64,000 bases of DNA from JANOSH01 sp031415695 (GTDB lineage: Bacteria > Actinomycetota > Acidimicrobiia > Acidimicrobiales > Ilumatobacteraceae): contig JANOSH010000056.1 in the NCBI GenBank assembly GCA_031415695.1, positions 124,001-188,000 on the forward strand. The letters run 5' to 3'. This document shows, in pieces, positions 9,327 through 17,005 of the stretch. Positions within the stretch are counted from its first letter, which is position 1; each line of letters begins with the position of its first letter. The translations under genes were made by a program, and so were the position numbers. The notes beneath the pieces were generated by a model. The model worked only from the letters and a program-made list of their open reading frames with translations. It was not told where the DNA came from and did not search any database.

Positions 9327-10017
9327 GGATGGCGTGGCCTCATTTCATTTGGTGAGTTGCCGCTCGCGGGCGGCGAACGTCATGCATCTTGGCACCGATC
9401 GTTGGGAGTTGGCCCGAACCCCAGGCCTGGTGTTCTGGCGACTGCTTGGCACGGGTGCCGGTTCGAATACCACCGTGGGAACAGCTGATCTTCGCCGCCG
9501 AGCAGTATTTGCCGTGTGGCGAAACCCGGCTGACCTAGATCATTTCCTCACGCGGTCAACGCTCGCCCGCCAGTGGACGAGCACTGGTGAACACTTTTGT
9601 GTTCGTCTTCGGGGATTGAGCGGGTCGGGACACTGGAATGGTTTCGCTGTCCTCGGCCACGTTGCTCAAGGCGTCACTCACCCCGCGGCGCCGGTAGCGG
9701 TTCTTACACGAGCAACCGTCGCCATTCGCCATTGGCGTGCATTTGCTCGGGCTGGTCGTCCGGTTGCTAACGAACTCGCTAACGCCGACGGGCTACTCGG
9801 CGTAGTTGGTGTCGGGGAGGCCCCGGTGTTGCGTCAAGCGACGTTCAGCTTGTGGGCCAACGCCGCATCGATTAATCGATTTGCATATGACCAGCCGCAT
9901 CATCGAAAAGTAATAGAACACACCCGACGCGACAAGTGGTATGGCGAGGAACTCTTTATACGATTCGAGCCCTACGCCTGGTCGGGTACTTGGGATGGTG
10001 CCGACCCGTTGTCCTGA
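9325..10017 (+). CDS. CrtA-like carotenoid oxygenase
   Basis: Protein of 230 residues from the ATG at 9325 (a GTG at 9319 would add two residues). Family marks of spheroidene monooxygenase CrtA are RTPGLVFWRLLGTGAG near residue 35, AVFAVWRNPADLDHF, and the C-terminal ATFSLWANAASINRFAY followed by KWYGEELFIRFEPY. CrtA oxidises C2 of psi-end carotenoids. A crtA-related enzyme of Flavobacterium is known to act as a 2-prime-hydroxylase in myxol synthesis, and with cruF, crtD and crtZ nearby that role fits better here than ketolation (inference). The 3' end overlaps the convergent crtZ by 46 bases. Confidence 0.77.
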   Translation: MDGVASFHLVSCRSRAANVMHLGTDRWELARTPGLVFWRLLGTGAGSNTTVGTADLRRRAVFAVWRNPADLDHFLTRSTLARQWTSTGEHFCVRLRGLSGSGHWNGFAVLGHVAQGVTHPAAPVAVLTRATVAIRHWRAFARAGRPVANELANADGLLGVVGVGEAPVLRQATFSLWANAASINRFAYDQPHHRKVIEHTRRDKWYGEELFIRFEPYAWSGTWDGADPLS

Positions 10018-10451
10018 TGGCGCGCTGCTTGTTCGCGAACGCGGCGAGGCACAACGGGCCACAACATTCCGTAGGGCTCGCCGTTGAATCGATGGTGTAG
10101 TTCGTGGGCGTCGCCGAGACGCTTGAGGTGAGCCATTTCAGGCAGCGTCACGGGCAGCCTCCGGTGAATGTACACATCGTGTACGAGTGCGTAAGCCAGA
10201 CCGTAGGCCGTGACACCGAACCCGACGCTGACGAGCGGACGGAGCGTCTCGTGGTTGAAGCCGAAAAACAGTCCAGTGCAAACACTGGCGGCGAACGCCA
10301 CAGGAAAGCAGTCGTTGGCTTCGAGGCGCCGACGCTTGACCACCCGATGGTGGCTGAGGTGAAGACGCTGGCCAAGACCGTGCATCACGAAGCGGTGCGT
10401 GAGGTAGGTGATGGGTTCCATAGCCACGAATGCGACAAACGCGAGGAACAT
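9972..10451 (-). CDS. crtZ: Beta-carotene hydroxylase
   Basis: Non-heme di-iron hydroxylase of the fatty acid hydroxylase superfamily, 159 residues from the ATG at 10451; a longer frame to 10562 overlaps the upstream gene and adds only unrelated residues. Histidine clusters are visible: THRFVMHGLGQRLHLSHH, then HDVYIHRR and DAHELHHRFNGEPYG. CrtZ hydroxylates C3 of beta-rings, for example gamma- or beta-carotene. It requires a cyclised substrate, so a lycopene cyclase is expected elsewhere in the genome. It follows two alpha/beta-hydrolase genes with a 10-base gap on the same strand and overlaps the crtA-like gene at its 3' end. Confidence 0.88.
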   Translation of the reverse strand: MFLAFVAFVAMEPITYLTHRFVMHGLGQRLHLSHHRVVKRRRLEANDCFPVAFAASVCTGLFFGFNHETLRPLVSVGFGVTAYGLAYALVHDVYIHRRLPVTLPEMAHLKRLGDAHELHHRFNGEPYGMLWPVVPRRVREQAARHQDNGSAPSQVPDQA

Positions 10452-10461
10452 GACCGGAAGG

Positions 10462-11112
10462 CTATCGGCGTGCGTAGTTCGCGAGTGCCCGATCGAGCGA
10501 GGTGTCGACAACGCCGTGCTGATCGAGAGTGGCTTTGAGCCATTCGGGATGCCACCGGGCACAAACGGTGATGGGCTCGTTCACGGCTGAGCTCTCGACA
10601 GCGTGGCGGGCGAAGGATGCGGCGTAGTCGCCAGGGCGAACATCGCGACTGAGTTCAACAAGAGCCCAAGGGTCGGGCGGCCCGATGTGCCCCCGGGGAG
10701 TATCTACCAGACTGGCCGATGACGGCCCGGTGGGGCCGCCGGTCATTCCTGGCCCATCGCACAATATGGCTCCCAGAACCAGTTCGGGGCGGGCACCGGC
10801 GATGAGCAGGGCAATGTACGCCCCGAGGCCACGACCAAGCACCGTTGCCGGGCCAATCTCGGCGAGAGCGGTATCGGCATCGGCCATGAGCACTTCGGCG
10901 CTGTACCCGCCACCGACTGGCATGGTCGACTGCCCGTGTCCGGTGAAGTCAAGAGCGAAGACGGGCCCAGGCCACACTTCGTTGACCAATGCAGGAATGC
11001 TTGTGGGGCTCTGCTCTCCCAATCCATGAAGGAGCAGCAACGGATGCCCGACACCGCTGCGAAGCTCGTGAAGCGCAAGCGTGGTTCGGTGATGGGTGAG
11101 GAAGCGGATCAT
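10462..11112 (-). CDS. Alpha/beta-hydrolase-fold protein lacking the nucleophile serine
   Basis: 216 residues with the alpha/beta-hydrolase pattern: HPLLLLHGLGE (oxyanion region), VFALDFTGHGQS, and strand-turn-helix TVLGRGLGAYIAL. In the last element the nucleophile elbow reads G-R-G-L-G instead of G-x-S-x-G, so the catalytic Ser is Gly. No usual C-terminal GHxxH-type histidine is evident either. The start overlaps the stop of the neighbouring 303-residue hydrolase by four bases (ATGA), and crtZ follows after 10 bases, so the three are co-transcribed. It may be a non-hydrolytic binding protein, an accessory partner of the intact paralogue, or a decaying copy. Confidence 0.75.
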   Translation of the reverse strand: MIRFLTHHRTTLALHELRSGVGHPLLLLHGLGEQSPTSIPALVNEVWPGPVFALDFTGHGQSTMPVGGGYSAEVLMADADTALAEIGPATVLGRGLGAYIALLIAGARPELVLGAILCDGPGMTGGPTGPSSASLVDTPRGHIGPPDPWALVELSRDVRPGDYAASFARHAVESSAVNEPITVCARWHPEWLKATLDQHGVVDTSLDRALANYARR

Positions 11113-12020
11113 CGATGCCCGATCAGTTCAATGATCAAACCTGCGACCTCGTCGGGTCGTTCGACATGCACAAAGTGTCCCGTATCTTCGAGTGTTTCGA
11201 ATCGTGCGCCGAGTGGAAGGAACGGGATAACGTCGGCCGCTTCGGTGCCCCAACTCATCATCTCGACTTCGAGGCCCAACAAGCCAAGGAACGGCATGGT
11301 GAGTCCCGCAAGGCGCAGCATCGACCACTCGGGTCGCCACGGCCCAAATCCACCGGGCCTGAATGTCGGGTCGACCTTCCAACGCCACCCGTCTTCGTTC
11401 TGCGTCGCGCCGATGCTCGCAAGATAGAAGAGCCAATCAAGCGGGAGCCGTGGGTTCATTACCTGGCGCCGGCGGGCGAGCTCATCGAGGCTGCCTGGTT
11501 TGCGTTCGAGCCCGGCCAACGTTCGGCGAAAGTCGAGCCACTTTGCGATGTCGGCTGTGAGGAGCCGGGTTCGGTCATGGTCGGTGACGTCGGGTTGTGG
11601 ACGCCGAGACGGTAGGCCGTCGAGGTTGACCAGATGGCTGACTCGATGCGGTAGGGCTTCTGCGAGCTGCATCATCATGCTGCCGCCCTTGGAATGTCCG
11701 ATTACCGGCAGTGGGGTAGGACCAAGGTCATCGAGCACCGCGACGGCGTCGCGGATGTCGGCTTCCCACGAGTACAATGCCGTGCGTTGGCTGTCGCCGT
11801 GTCCGCGTTGATCCCAGGCGACGACCCGCCATCCAGCATCGACCAACCGTGGGGCTATGAGGTCCCACGTTGCGGCGAAATCCATGCCTCCGTGGCAGGC
11901 CAAGACGGCAGGGCGATGTGGGTCGCCCCATTCGTATACGGCTAGCCGTACGCCGCCACTGTCGACGAACCGCGTTCTTGTTGGTCGTTGTGCTGTCGGG
12001 TACGTGACGGTGGCAGACAC
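11109..12020 (-). CDS. Alpha/beta hydrolase
   Basis: 303-residue serine hydrolase of the alpha/beta superfamily with complete machinery: PAVLACHGGMDFAATWD, WDQRGHGDS, nucleophile elbow VIGHSKGGSMM, and the C-terminal histidine in LEDTGHFVHVERPDEV. The substrate cannot be told. It heads a minus-strand unit with a nucleophile-less paralogue and crtZ, so a role on a carotenoid or lipid ester is imaginable but unproved. A GTG/ATG start at 12020 lies about 90 bases from the divergent LysM gene; the region between presumably holds both promoters. Confidence 0.85.
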   Translation of the reverse strand: MSATVTYPTAQRPTRTRFVDSGGVRLAVYEWGDPHRPAVLACHGGMDFAATWDLIAPRLVDAGWRVVAWDQRGHGDSQRTALYSWEADIRDAVAVLDDLGPTPLPVIGHSKGGSMMMQLAEALPHRVSHLVNLDGLPSRRPQPDVTDHDRTRLLTADIAKWLDFRRTLAGLERKPGSLDELARRRQVMNPRLPLDWLFYLASIGATQNEDGWRWKVDPTFRPGGFGPWRPEWSMLRLAGLTMPFLGLLGLEVEMMSWGTEAADVIPFLPLGARFETLEDTGHFVHVERPDEVAGLIIELIGHR

Positions 12021-12110
12021 AGGGTCCTACCGTATCGGAGATGGTGCCCGACTTGAGGCTCCGAGAAGGCTACGCTATCCCTAGGTGGAGCCATCGAGGG
12101 GCTTGGCCGC

Positions 12111-12680
12111 GTGCCAGCCCTGGGAAGGAAGCGCCAGGTGGGAAAACCAGCAGCCCCAAGTCCAAGCCCACCGCCAGCGCCTCCACCGCGACGCCGACCA
12201 ATCGGGTGGATAGCCGTTTTCGTCTTCTGTGTCGCGTCGGTGGCCGTCGCTGGTTGTAAGGACCGTCGACTGCTCGACAACACGGGAAGCAGTACTACCG
12301 GTCAGCCAAAAGCTGCCGCCACCACCGTTAAATCTGTCGTGACTGCCGCCCCGGCGCAAACGCAACCGCCCGTGGCAACTACCTCTGGCGTTGTGCTCGC
12401 TGCCTACACCGTCGTGTCGGGCGACACCCTTTTCGACATAGCCCGCAAGCACAAGATGTCGCTCGGCGCGCTTATGGACATGAACAGCTTGACCGACGCC
12501 AACCGCATTCAGGTTGGCCAGAAGCTCAAGGTTCAATTGGTAACGGTCGCCACGACCGCGACGGCACCGGTTGCTACCAATGCTCCTGCGCCGGCGAGTA
12601 CGGTTCCACCCGGCGTGCAAACCAGCATCGTTACCATCACGGTAATCGTTACGGTGCCGCCGGCTACCGCTAACAAATAG
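12111..12680 (+). CDS. LysM-domain membrane or lipoprotein
   Basis: 189 residues, GTG start. A Pro-rich, basic N-terminus of about 30 residues precedes one hydrophobic helix (IGWIAVFVFCVASVAVAGC). The helix ends in V-A-G-C, which fits a lipobox, so lipidation at that Cys is possible though the N-terminal leader is long. A Thr/Ala-rich linker leads to one LysM domain (YTVVSGDTLFDIARKH to IQVGQKLKV, about residues 98-143), a peptidoglycan/chitin-binding module. A second Thr/Pro/Val-rich tail follows. It is likely an exported wall-associated protein. No catalytic domain is visible. Confidence 0.82.
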   Translation: MPALGRKRQVGKPAAPSPSPPPAPPPRRRPIGWIAVFVFCVASVAVAGCKDRRLLDNTGSSTTGQPKAAATTVKSVVTAAPAQTQPPVATTSGVVLAAYTVVSGDTLFDIARKHKMSLGALMDMNSLTDANRIQVGQKLKVQLVTVATTATAPVATNAPAPASTVPPGVQTSIVTITVIVTVPPATANK

Positions 12681-12705
12681 TTGGTGCTTGCGGTAGGGGT
12701 CGTGG

Positions 12706-13344
12706 CTAAAGCAGCACTCGTAGCTGATCGATAACTGCTTCGAGTTCAGATACCCGTTGTTCGAGTTGGTCGACACGATTTGTCACATCATTCACGCGAT
12801 CTAGCCGTGGGCTGGTCGGGGTTGACTCGTCGGCACCGATGGCGTCAAGATCGATGGGTCCGCCCAGGAGGTGGGCGAACCGTTCCTCTTTTTGTCCTGG
12901 TCGACGCGGCAGCCGTACAACGAGGGGGTCGGGACGTGTTGCGAGCGCTTCGAGGCAGGCGTCGATCGCTTCAAGTGTGTCGAACGCGTGCATTCGCTCG
13001 GTGCGGGTCTTGAGCTCGCCGACGGTCTGAGCGCCGCGCAAGGCCAAAACGGTGAGGACTGCCTGCGCTCCCGAGCTGAGGTCGAGCACTTCATCTGCGA
13101 TGTGGCGATACTTTGCGGCCCGGTTCGACGGCGAGTACACGACCCGGGTGAGACCTCGATCGCGAAGTGTCGTGGACGCGGAGGAAATGTCGTGTTCGCC
13201 GTAGTCGACGACCGGGTGACGGTTGGTCGATTGGTTGCATGCGAGGCGCAAACTGTTTGCCGTCAAGGGGTACTGATCGGGTGTGGTGATCTGCTTTTCC
13301 ATGAGGCAACCAAGTACTCGCAGCTCAAGTGGTGACAGGTCCAT
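12706..13344 (-). CDS. YceH/DUF480 family winged-helix protein
   Basis: 212 residues from the ATG at 13344; the frame extends further but MDLSPLELRVLGCLMEK is the family's normal N-terminus. The two winged-helix units of DUF480 are visible: KQITTPDQYPLTANSLRLAC with CNQSTNRHPV, and ALRGAQTVGELKTRTERM. PxxRPGQKEERFAHLLGG is the conserved C-terminal block. A Leu-containing coiled coil (RVDQLEQRVSELEAVIDQL) ends the protein, as in other members. Function of YceH is unknown; a DNA-binding role is suggested by the fold. It is divergent from glnA with 82 bases between the starts. Confidence 0.85.
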   Translation of the reverse strand: MDLSPLELRVLGCLMEKQITTPDQYPLTANSLRLACNQSTNRHPVVDYGEHDISSASTTLRDRGLTRVVYSPSNRAAKYRHIADEVLDLSSGAQAVLTVLALRGAQTVGELKTRTERMHAFDTLEAIDACLEALATRPDPLVVRLPRRPGQKEERFAHLLGGPIDLDAIGADESTPTSPRLDRVNDVTNRVDQLEQRVSELEAVIDQLRVLL

Positions 13345-13426
13345 GCCACTACCGTATGTGAACGCCGCATTAACTGTCGGAGCGCTTGCTCGCTGCGACC
13401 CCAGCTGACCGAACATACTGTCGTGT

Positions 13427-14758
13427 ATGGATAACCAGATTGATTACGTGATGCGTTCGGTCGAGGAGCGCCATGTGCGGCTGGTGCGCCTGTGGTTCAC
13501 CGATGTACTCGGTCAACTCAAGAGCTTTGCGATCAGCCCGGCCGAGTTAGAGAACGCGCTTAGCGAAGGCATGACCTTCGACGGCAGTTCCATCGACGGG
13601 TATTCGAGAGTGTTCGAAAGTGATGTGCTTGCCCGTCCCGACGCGTCGACATTCGAGCTGTTGCCGTGGGCGGCGCCGGGAGAGGCTGAAGCTCGAGTTA
13701 TCTGTGATATTGCCAATCTTGATGGCACACCGTTCGAGGGTGACTCAAGGTCGGTGTTACGCCGAAACCTCGAGGTAGCGCGAAAGGCCGGCTTCACATT
13801 TTACGTAGCGCCCGAGATGGAGTTCTTCTACTTCTCGGCGAGCGATGCTGGAGGTCCACCCAAGCCGCTCGATCAAGGCAGCTACTTCGATTTGACCACT
13901 GCCGACGTGGCTGGTTCGTTGCGCAAGAGGACGATTCACACACTTGAGACGATGGGTATTCCCGTCGAGTACAGCTTCCACGAGGATTCTCCGAGTCAGC
14001 ACGAGATCGATCTTCGCCACACCGACGCACTCACAATGGCCGACTCGGTCATGACGTTTCGGCTCGTCGTCCGTGAGGCGGCCGCGGCCGAGGGGTTGTA
14101 CGCCACCTTTATGCCCAAGCCGCTTGAGGGCGTCCAGGGTTCGGGGATGCATACGCATATGAGCCTGTTCCGAGGCGAGCACAACGCGTTTCACGACCCG
14201 GCCGATCCGTACCGACTGTCGAAGGAAGCTAAGGGCTTCATCGCCGGACTCTTGCGTCACGCTCCCGAGATAACCGCAATCACGAATCAAACCGTGAATA
14301 GTTACAAACGACTGATCCCCGGTTTCGAAGCTCCGGTTGTTGTGAGTTGGGCCCGCAACAACCGGTCGGCGTTGGTGAGGGTACCTGTGGCCAAGAGCAA
14401 CGAGGGTTCGACTCGGGTCGAGTATCGCTCTCCCGATCCTGCGTGCAATCCGTATCTGGCCTTCAGCGTGATGCTGGCCGCTGGAATGCGGGGCATTACC
14501 GAGGGGTACGAACTTCCGGCCGAGGCCTCTGGAAACGTATTGCGGTTGTCCGACGAGGAACGAGCGGCCGAAGGTATGACGGAGCTTCCCGGGTCATTGT
14601 CCGAAGCGTTGACGTTGATGGAGGGCAGCGATCTTGTTCGCGAAGCTCTCGGCGAGCACATCTTTGAGTGGTTCCTTCGCAACAAGCGCAAGGAGTGGCG
14701 CTCCTACAAGTCTCAAGTGACGCCATTCGAACTCGAACGCTACCTACGGATGATTTGA
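13427..14758 (+). CDS. glnA: Type I glutamine synthetase, GSI-alpha form
   Basis: 443 residues. It makes glutamine from glutamate, ammonia and ATP. The beta-grasp N-domain holds MTFDGSSIDGY; the catalytic domain shows PEMEFFYF (metal ligands), GSGMHTHMSLF, NQTVNSYKRLIPGFEAP (ammonia/ATP site) and the NRSALVRVP arginines. The region where adenylylated GSI-beta enzymes carry the Tyr of NLYDLPPEE reads NVLRLSDEERAAEG, with no Tyr, so control by GlnE-type adenylylation is unlikely. Length and this feature match GSI-alpha or mycobacterial GlnA2-like enzymes. A GlnR-like regulator begins 3 bases after the stop, so the two are translationally linked. Confidence 0.95.
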   Translation: MDNQIDYVMRSVEERHVRLVRLWFTDVLGQLKSFAISPAELENALSEGMTFDGSSIDGYSRVFESDVLARPDASTFELLPWAAPGEAEARVICDIANLDGTPFEGDSRSVLRRNLEVARKAGFTFYVAPEMEFFYFSASDAGGPPKPLDQGSYFDLTTADVAGSLRKRTIHTLETMGIPVEYSFHEDSPSQHEIDLRHTDALTMADSVMTFRLVVREAAAAEGLYATFMPKPLEGVQGSGMHTHMSLFRGEHNAFHDPADPYRLSKEAKGFIAGLLRHAPEITAITNQTVNSYKRLIPGFEAPVVVSWARNNRSALVRVPVAKSNEGSTRVEYRSPDPACNPYLAFSVMLAAGMRGITEGYELPAEASGNVLRLSDEERAAEGMTELPGSLSEALTLMEGSDLVREALGEHIFEWFLRNKRKEWRSYKSQVTPFELERYLRMI

Positions 14759-14761
14759 CCA

Positions 14762-15451
14762 ATGGATCCCCTGCTTGTCTACCCCGACCCTCCGCCAACG
14801 GAACTTGCGCGGTGTCTCGACCTGGGCGGTGTAGTTTGGAAGGCCGTTGCCTCGATTGATGCGGTGGCTCGTGACGAACCAGCTGATGGTTGGGCGGGGG
14901 CCATTGTTGTGTTGGCCGAGGATGATTCGGCCGAGGCCGCATGGGCATTCTGTCGCCATATTCGCAAACGCGATAACCCCGTGGCGCCGTTGATGTTGTT
15001 GGTGCCTGGCAGTGGCATCGACACGCTCAACCTGCGAGATGAACTGTTTGAAGACTTCTGTTTGACACCGTTTCACCCTCGCGAGCTTGAAGCTCGTTTG
15101 CGACATTTATTGTGGCGTACCGTCCCGGCTCCGACCGCCGACGTGGTAACGACCGGTCCGCTTGCGCTGAATCTCGAGACCTATCAGGCAACGATCGAAG
15201 GCAAGTCGCTCGACCTCACGTATATGGAGTACGAGCTGCTGAAGTTCCTGATGCAGCATCCGGGTCGCGTGTTCACTCGCGAGGTGTTGCTGAGCCGGGT
15301 GTGGGGGTACGAGTATTACGGTGGTGCCCGAACTGTCGATGTCCATGTTCGCCGTTTGCGGGCCAAGATTGGTGAGGAGCATGCGCAGCTGATCGAGACG
15401 GTTCGGTCGGTCGGCTACCGCTGCGGAACCGGGCGACGGACCGGTAGCTAG
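14762..15451 (+). CDS. GlnR-like orphan OmpR-family regulator
   Basis: 229 residues in two domains. The N-terminal receiver-like half (1-115) follows GlnR: VVLAEDD, AFCRHIRKRD, DFCLTPFHPRELEARLRHLL, but the phospho-acceptor Asp position is occupied by a hydrophobic residue and the acidic pocket is absent. The C-terminal winged helix is canonical: LDLTYMEYELLKFLMQHPGR, TREVLLSRVWGYEYYGG, RTVDVHVRRLRAKIG and the end VRSVGYR. It most resembles actinobacterial GlnR, the global nitrogen regulator, which also works without phosphorylation. Position 3 bases after glnA supports nitrogen control (inference). No histidine kinase gene is adjacent. Confidence 0.82.
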   Translation: MDPLLVYPDPPPTELARCLDLGGVVWKAVASIDAVARDEPADGWAGAIVVLAEDDSAEAAWAFCRHIRKRDNPVAPLMLLVPGSGIDTLNLRDELFEDFCLTPFHPRELEARLRHLLWRTVPAPTADVVTTGPLALNLETYQATIEGKSLDLTYMEYELLKFLMQHPGRVFTREVLLSRVWGYEYYGGARTVDVHVRRLRAKIGEEHAQLIETVRSVGYRCGTGRRTGS

Positions 15452-15483
15452 TTGTTGCTTATGTCACCCTTGAGCCACTGTGA

Positions 15484-16437
15484 GTGGTTGGCTCGGTTTT
15501 GTTCTCAAAATGGGTCACACTGAGCAGTGTGACTCGCAACAACCGCCGCTTCGACGCACCGTCGCTTGGCGCGTTCGTGCCCGTACTGCTGCTGTTTCCC
15601 GTGTCGCTCGTCTCATTAATGGTGTTTTGGTGGCCGGTTCGCCTTGTCTTTGGAGGTCCGCCCTATCGACTGGCGGCGGCGGCATACCTTGTGGCTGGGC
15701 TGGCCCTACTCTCTCGGCCTATTGCCCAGCGTTTCCTCATTCGTCTGCTCGGTGCTCGTCGCCCAACTGCGGCTGAACAACGCCACATCGAACCGCTGTG
15801 GCAAGAGGTACTTTTGCGTACCCGGCTCTCTCGAAAACGGTTTGTCCTGGTGCTTACCGATAGCGATGAACTCAATGCGTTTGCGAGCGGCGGTCGGCTT
15901 GTAGTGGTTACTACCGGAGCGTTGCAGACGTTGCCCGGCCGAGAGTTGCAAGGTGTACTGGCCCACGAAATTGGACACCACTTGGGCTTGGAAAACTATG
16001 CGCTCACCCTCGGGTACTGGCTGTCGTTGCCCGTGGTGGCCTTGGCGCGAATCGGATTTTACTTGCAGAACGTTGCCACGGCCGCAACGGCGGCCTTCGC
16101 CGCGTCGTCACCGGTGCTTACCGCGCTCGGCGGCGCTGTTGCGGGTCTCCTTCGTTTGATGAGTTTGGCGTTCGAGGGTTCGTTGCGTATCTGGCAAGCA
16201 GTCGGCGGCCTCGTGAGCCGGCATGCCGAATTCAAAGCCGACGAATGGGCCGTGCGTCTGGGCTTTGGTTACGAGCTGTCGGCGGCGATGCGCCGGTCGT
16301 GGTTCGAGGAGCCGTCGGCCAACACGCTCACGCGCACTGATCGGCTGTTCGGAAGTCACCCGCCGCTGCGCACGCGGGTGGCCAAAATCGAAGCGTTAGC
16401 GCGTCTCAATCGCACTCCGCTCCCCGACGATTTCTAG
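15484..16437 (+). CDS. M48-family membrane metalloprotease
   Basis: Up to 317 residues; the GTG at 15484 and the GTG at 15529 are both possible starts. Two hydrophobic helices near the N-terminus (GAFVPVLLLFPVSLVSLMVF and AAAYLVAGLALL) precede the zinc-protease core. The core has ELNAFASGGRLVVVTTGAL, the zinc motif LAHEIGHHLGLEN and the third ligand region SRHAEFKADEWAVRLG. The C-terminus has SHPPLRTRVAKIEAL, as in HtpX/Ste24-like enzymes. A hydrophobic segment lies between the zinc motif and the third ligand. It probably degrades misfolded membrane proteins. It is a separate unit after the glnR-like gene. Confidence 0.85.
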   Translation: MVGSVLFSKWVTLSSVTRNNRRFDAPSLGAFVPVLLLFPVSLVSLMVFWWPVRLVFGGPPYRLAAAAYLVAGLALLSRPIAQRFLIRLLGARRPTAAEQRHIEPLWQEVLLRTRLSRKRFVLVLTDSDELNAFASGGRLVVVTTGALQTLPGRELQGVLAHEIGHHLGLENYALTLGYWLSLPVVALARIGFYLQNVATAATAAFAASSPVLTALGGAVAGLLRLMSLAFEGSLRIWQAVGGLVSRHAEFKADEWAVRLGFGYELSAAMRRSWFEEPSANTLTRTDRLFGSHPPLRTRVAKIEALARLNRTPLPDDF

Positions 16438-16479
16438 CGAGTGGTGCCGGTACCGGCATGTCTGCGTGCGTCGCGCCGG

Positions 16480-16969
16480 TCAGGCGGCGTTTGTTTGGGG
16501 TGGGCCGGTGGTCATGACGCCGTCGGTTGTGGTGACGATGAGCGTGCCGTCGGGGGCGACGCGTGCCCAGCAACGCCAGCGGCAAGAACGAACCAAGCTG
16601 CTGGGCGAATTGTTCACGATGAGCTGGTTCGAGCTGAGACAGCGCGCGGCTGACGGCATCAACATGTTCGCCCGACACCGCCCCGGAAGCGAGCGCCGAG
16701 GCAAGAACCGGATGCGCTGCTGCGGTAGCAGCACGCTTTGCCGTCTTCATAGCCGCCCGTTGACTCGTGCGCGACGACCGCGCCACATGTTCTTCAGGAA
16801 CCGGCGACAGTTCACTAATGCGAGACACAATCGCCAAACGACGAGACTCCAACCAACCCGCCAAACGCCGTACCTGCCCAAGCGCAACGTTCGATTCGTC
16901 AAGAGACGCGACGGCAGCATCAAAGCCGTACACCTCAGCGACAAGTTGATGCACCTCCCCGAATTCCAT
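16480..16969 (-). pseudogene. Decayed DUF222/HNH endonuclease (13E12-type) with internal deletion
   Basis: From the ATG at 16969 the minus strand encodes about 130 residues of a DUF222 N-terminal domain: MEFGEVHQLVAEVYGFDAA, VRRLAGWLESRRLAIVSRI, HPVLASALASGAVSGEHVDA, QLEPAHREQFAQQLG. The normal protein is roughly three times longer, with a C-terminal HNH nuclease. Here the frame soon becomes Arg/His-rich nonsense. In another frame, RVAPDGTLIVTTTDGVMTTG followed by PPQTNAA and a stop looks like the C-terminal tail of the same family. The two ends are joined near 16555-16620 with the middle, including HNH, lost. An SOS-like box lies 22 bases upstream of the ATG. Confidence 0.7.
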
Positions 16970-16991
16970 AGCTACAGAGTGCCCCGGTGAA

Positions 16992-17005
16992 CGAACGCAT
17001 GTTCG
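16992..17005 (-). promoter_or_regulatory. LexA (SOS) box
   Basis: CGAACGCATGTTCG is a perfect match to the actinobacterial/Gram-positive LexA operator CGAAC-n4-GTTCG, a 14-base near-palindrome. It lies 22 bases upstream of the start of the DUF222 remnant on the minus strand and after the stop of the upstream amidohydrolase gene. 13E12/DUF222-HNH genes are known LexA targets in mycobacteria. A second palindrome, TTCGTACGAA, overlaps it at 17002-17011. Confidence 0.75.

Noticed and set aside
9455..9475. GGTTCGAATACC resembling a tRNA T-arm
   Set aside because: It lies within the CrtA-like coding sequence (GTGAGSNTT) and no acceptor or anticodon stem can be formed around it.
10452..10562. Longer N-terminus for CrtZ
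   Set aside because: It overlaps the 3' end of the upstream hydrolase gene and adds polar residues not found in CrtZ proteins.
12081..12776. 231-codon minus-strand frame over the LysM gene
   Set aside because: The plus strand encodes a clear LysM domain and membrane helix; the minus frame is Gly/Arg/Ser-rich shadow.
16466..16990. 174-codon plus-strand frame over the DUF222 remnant
   Set aside because: It is antisense to the recognisable DUF222 sequence, is rich in Arg and Cys and shows no family features.
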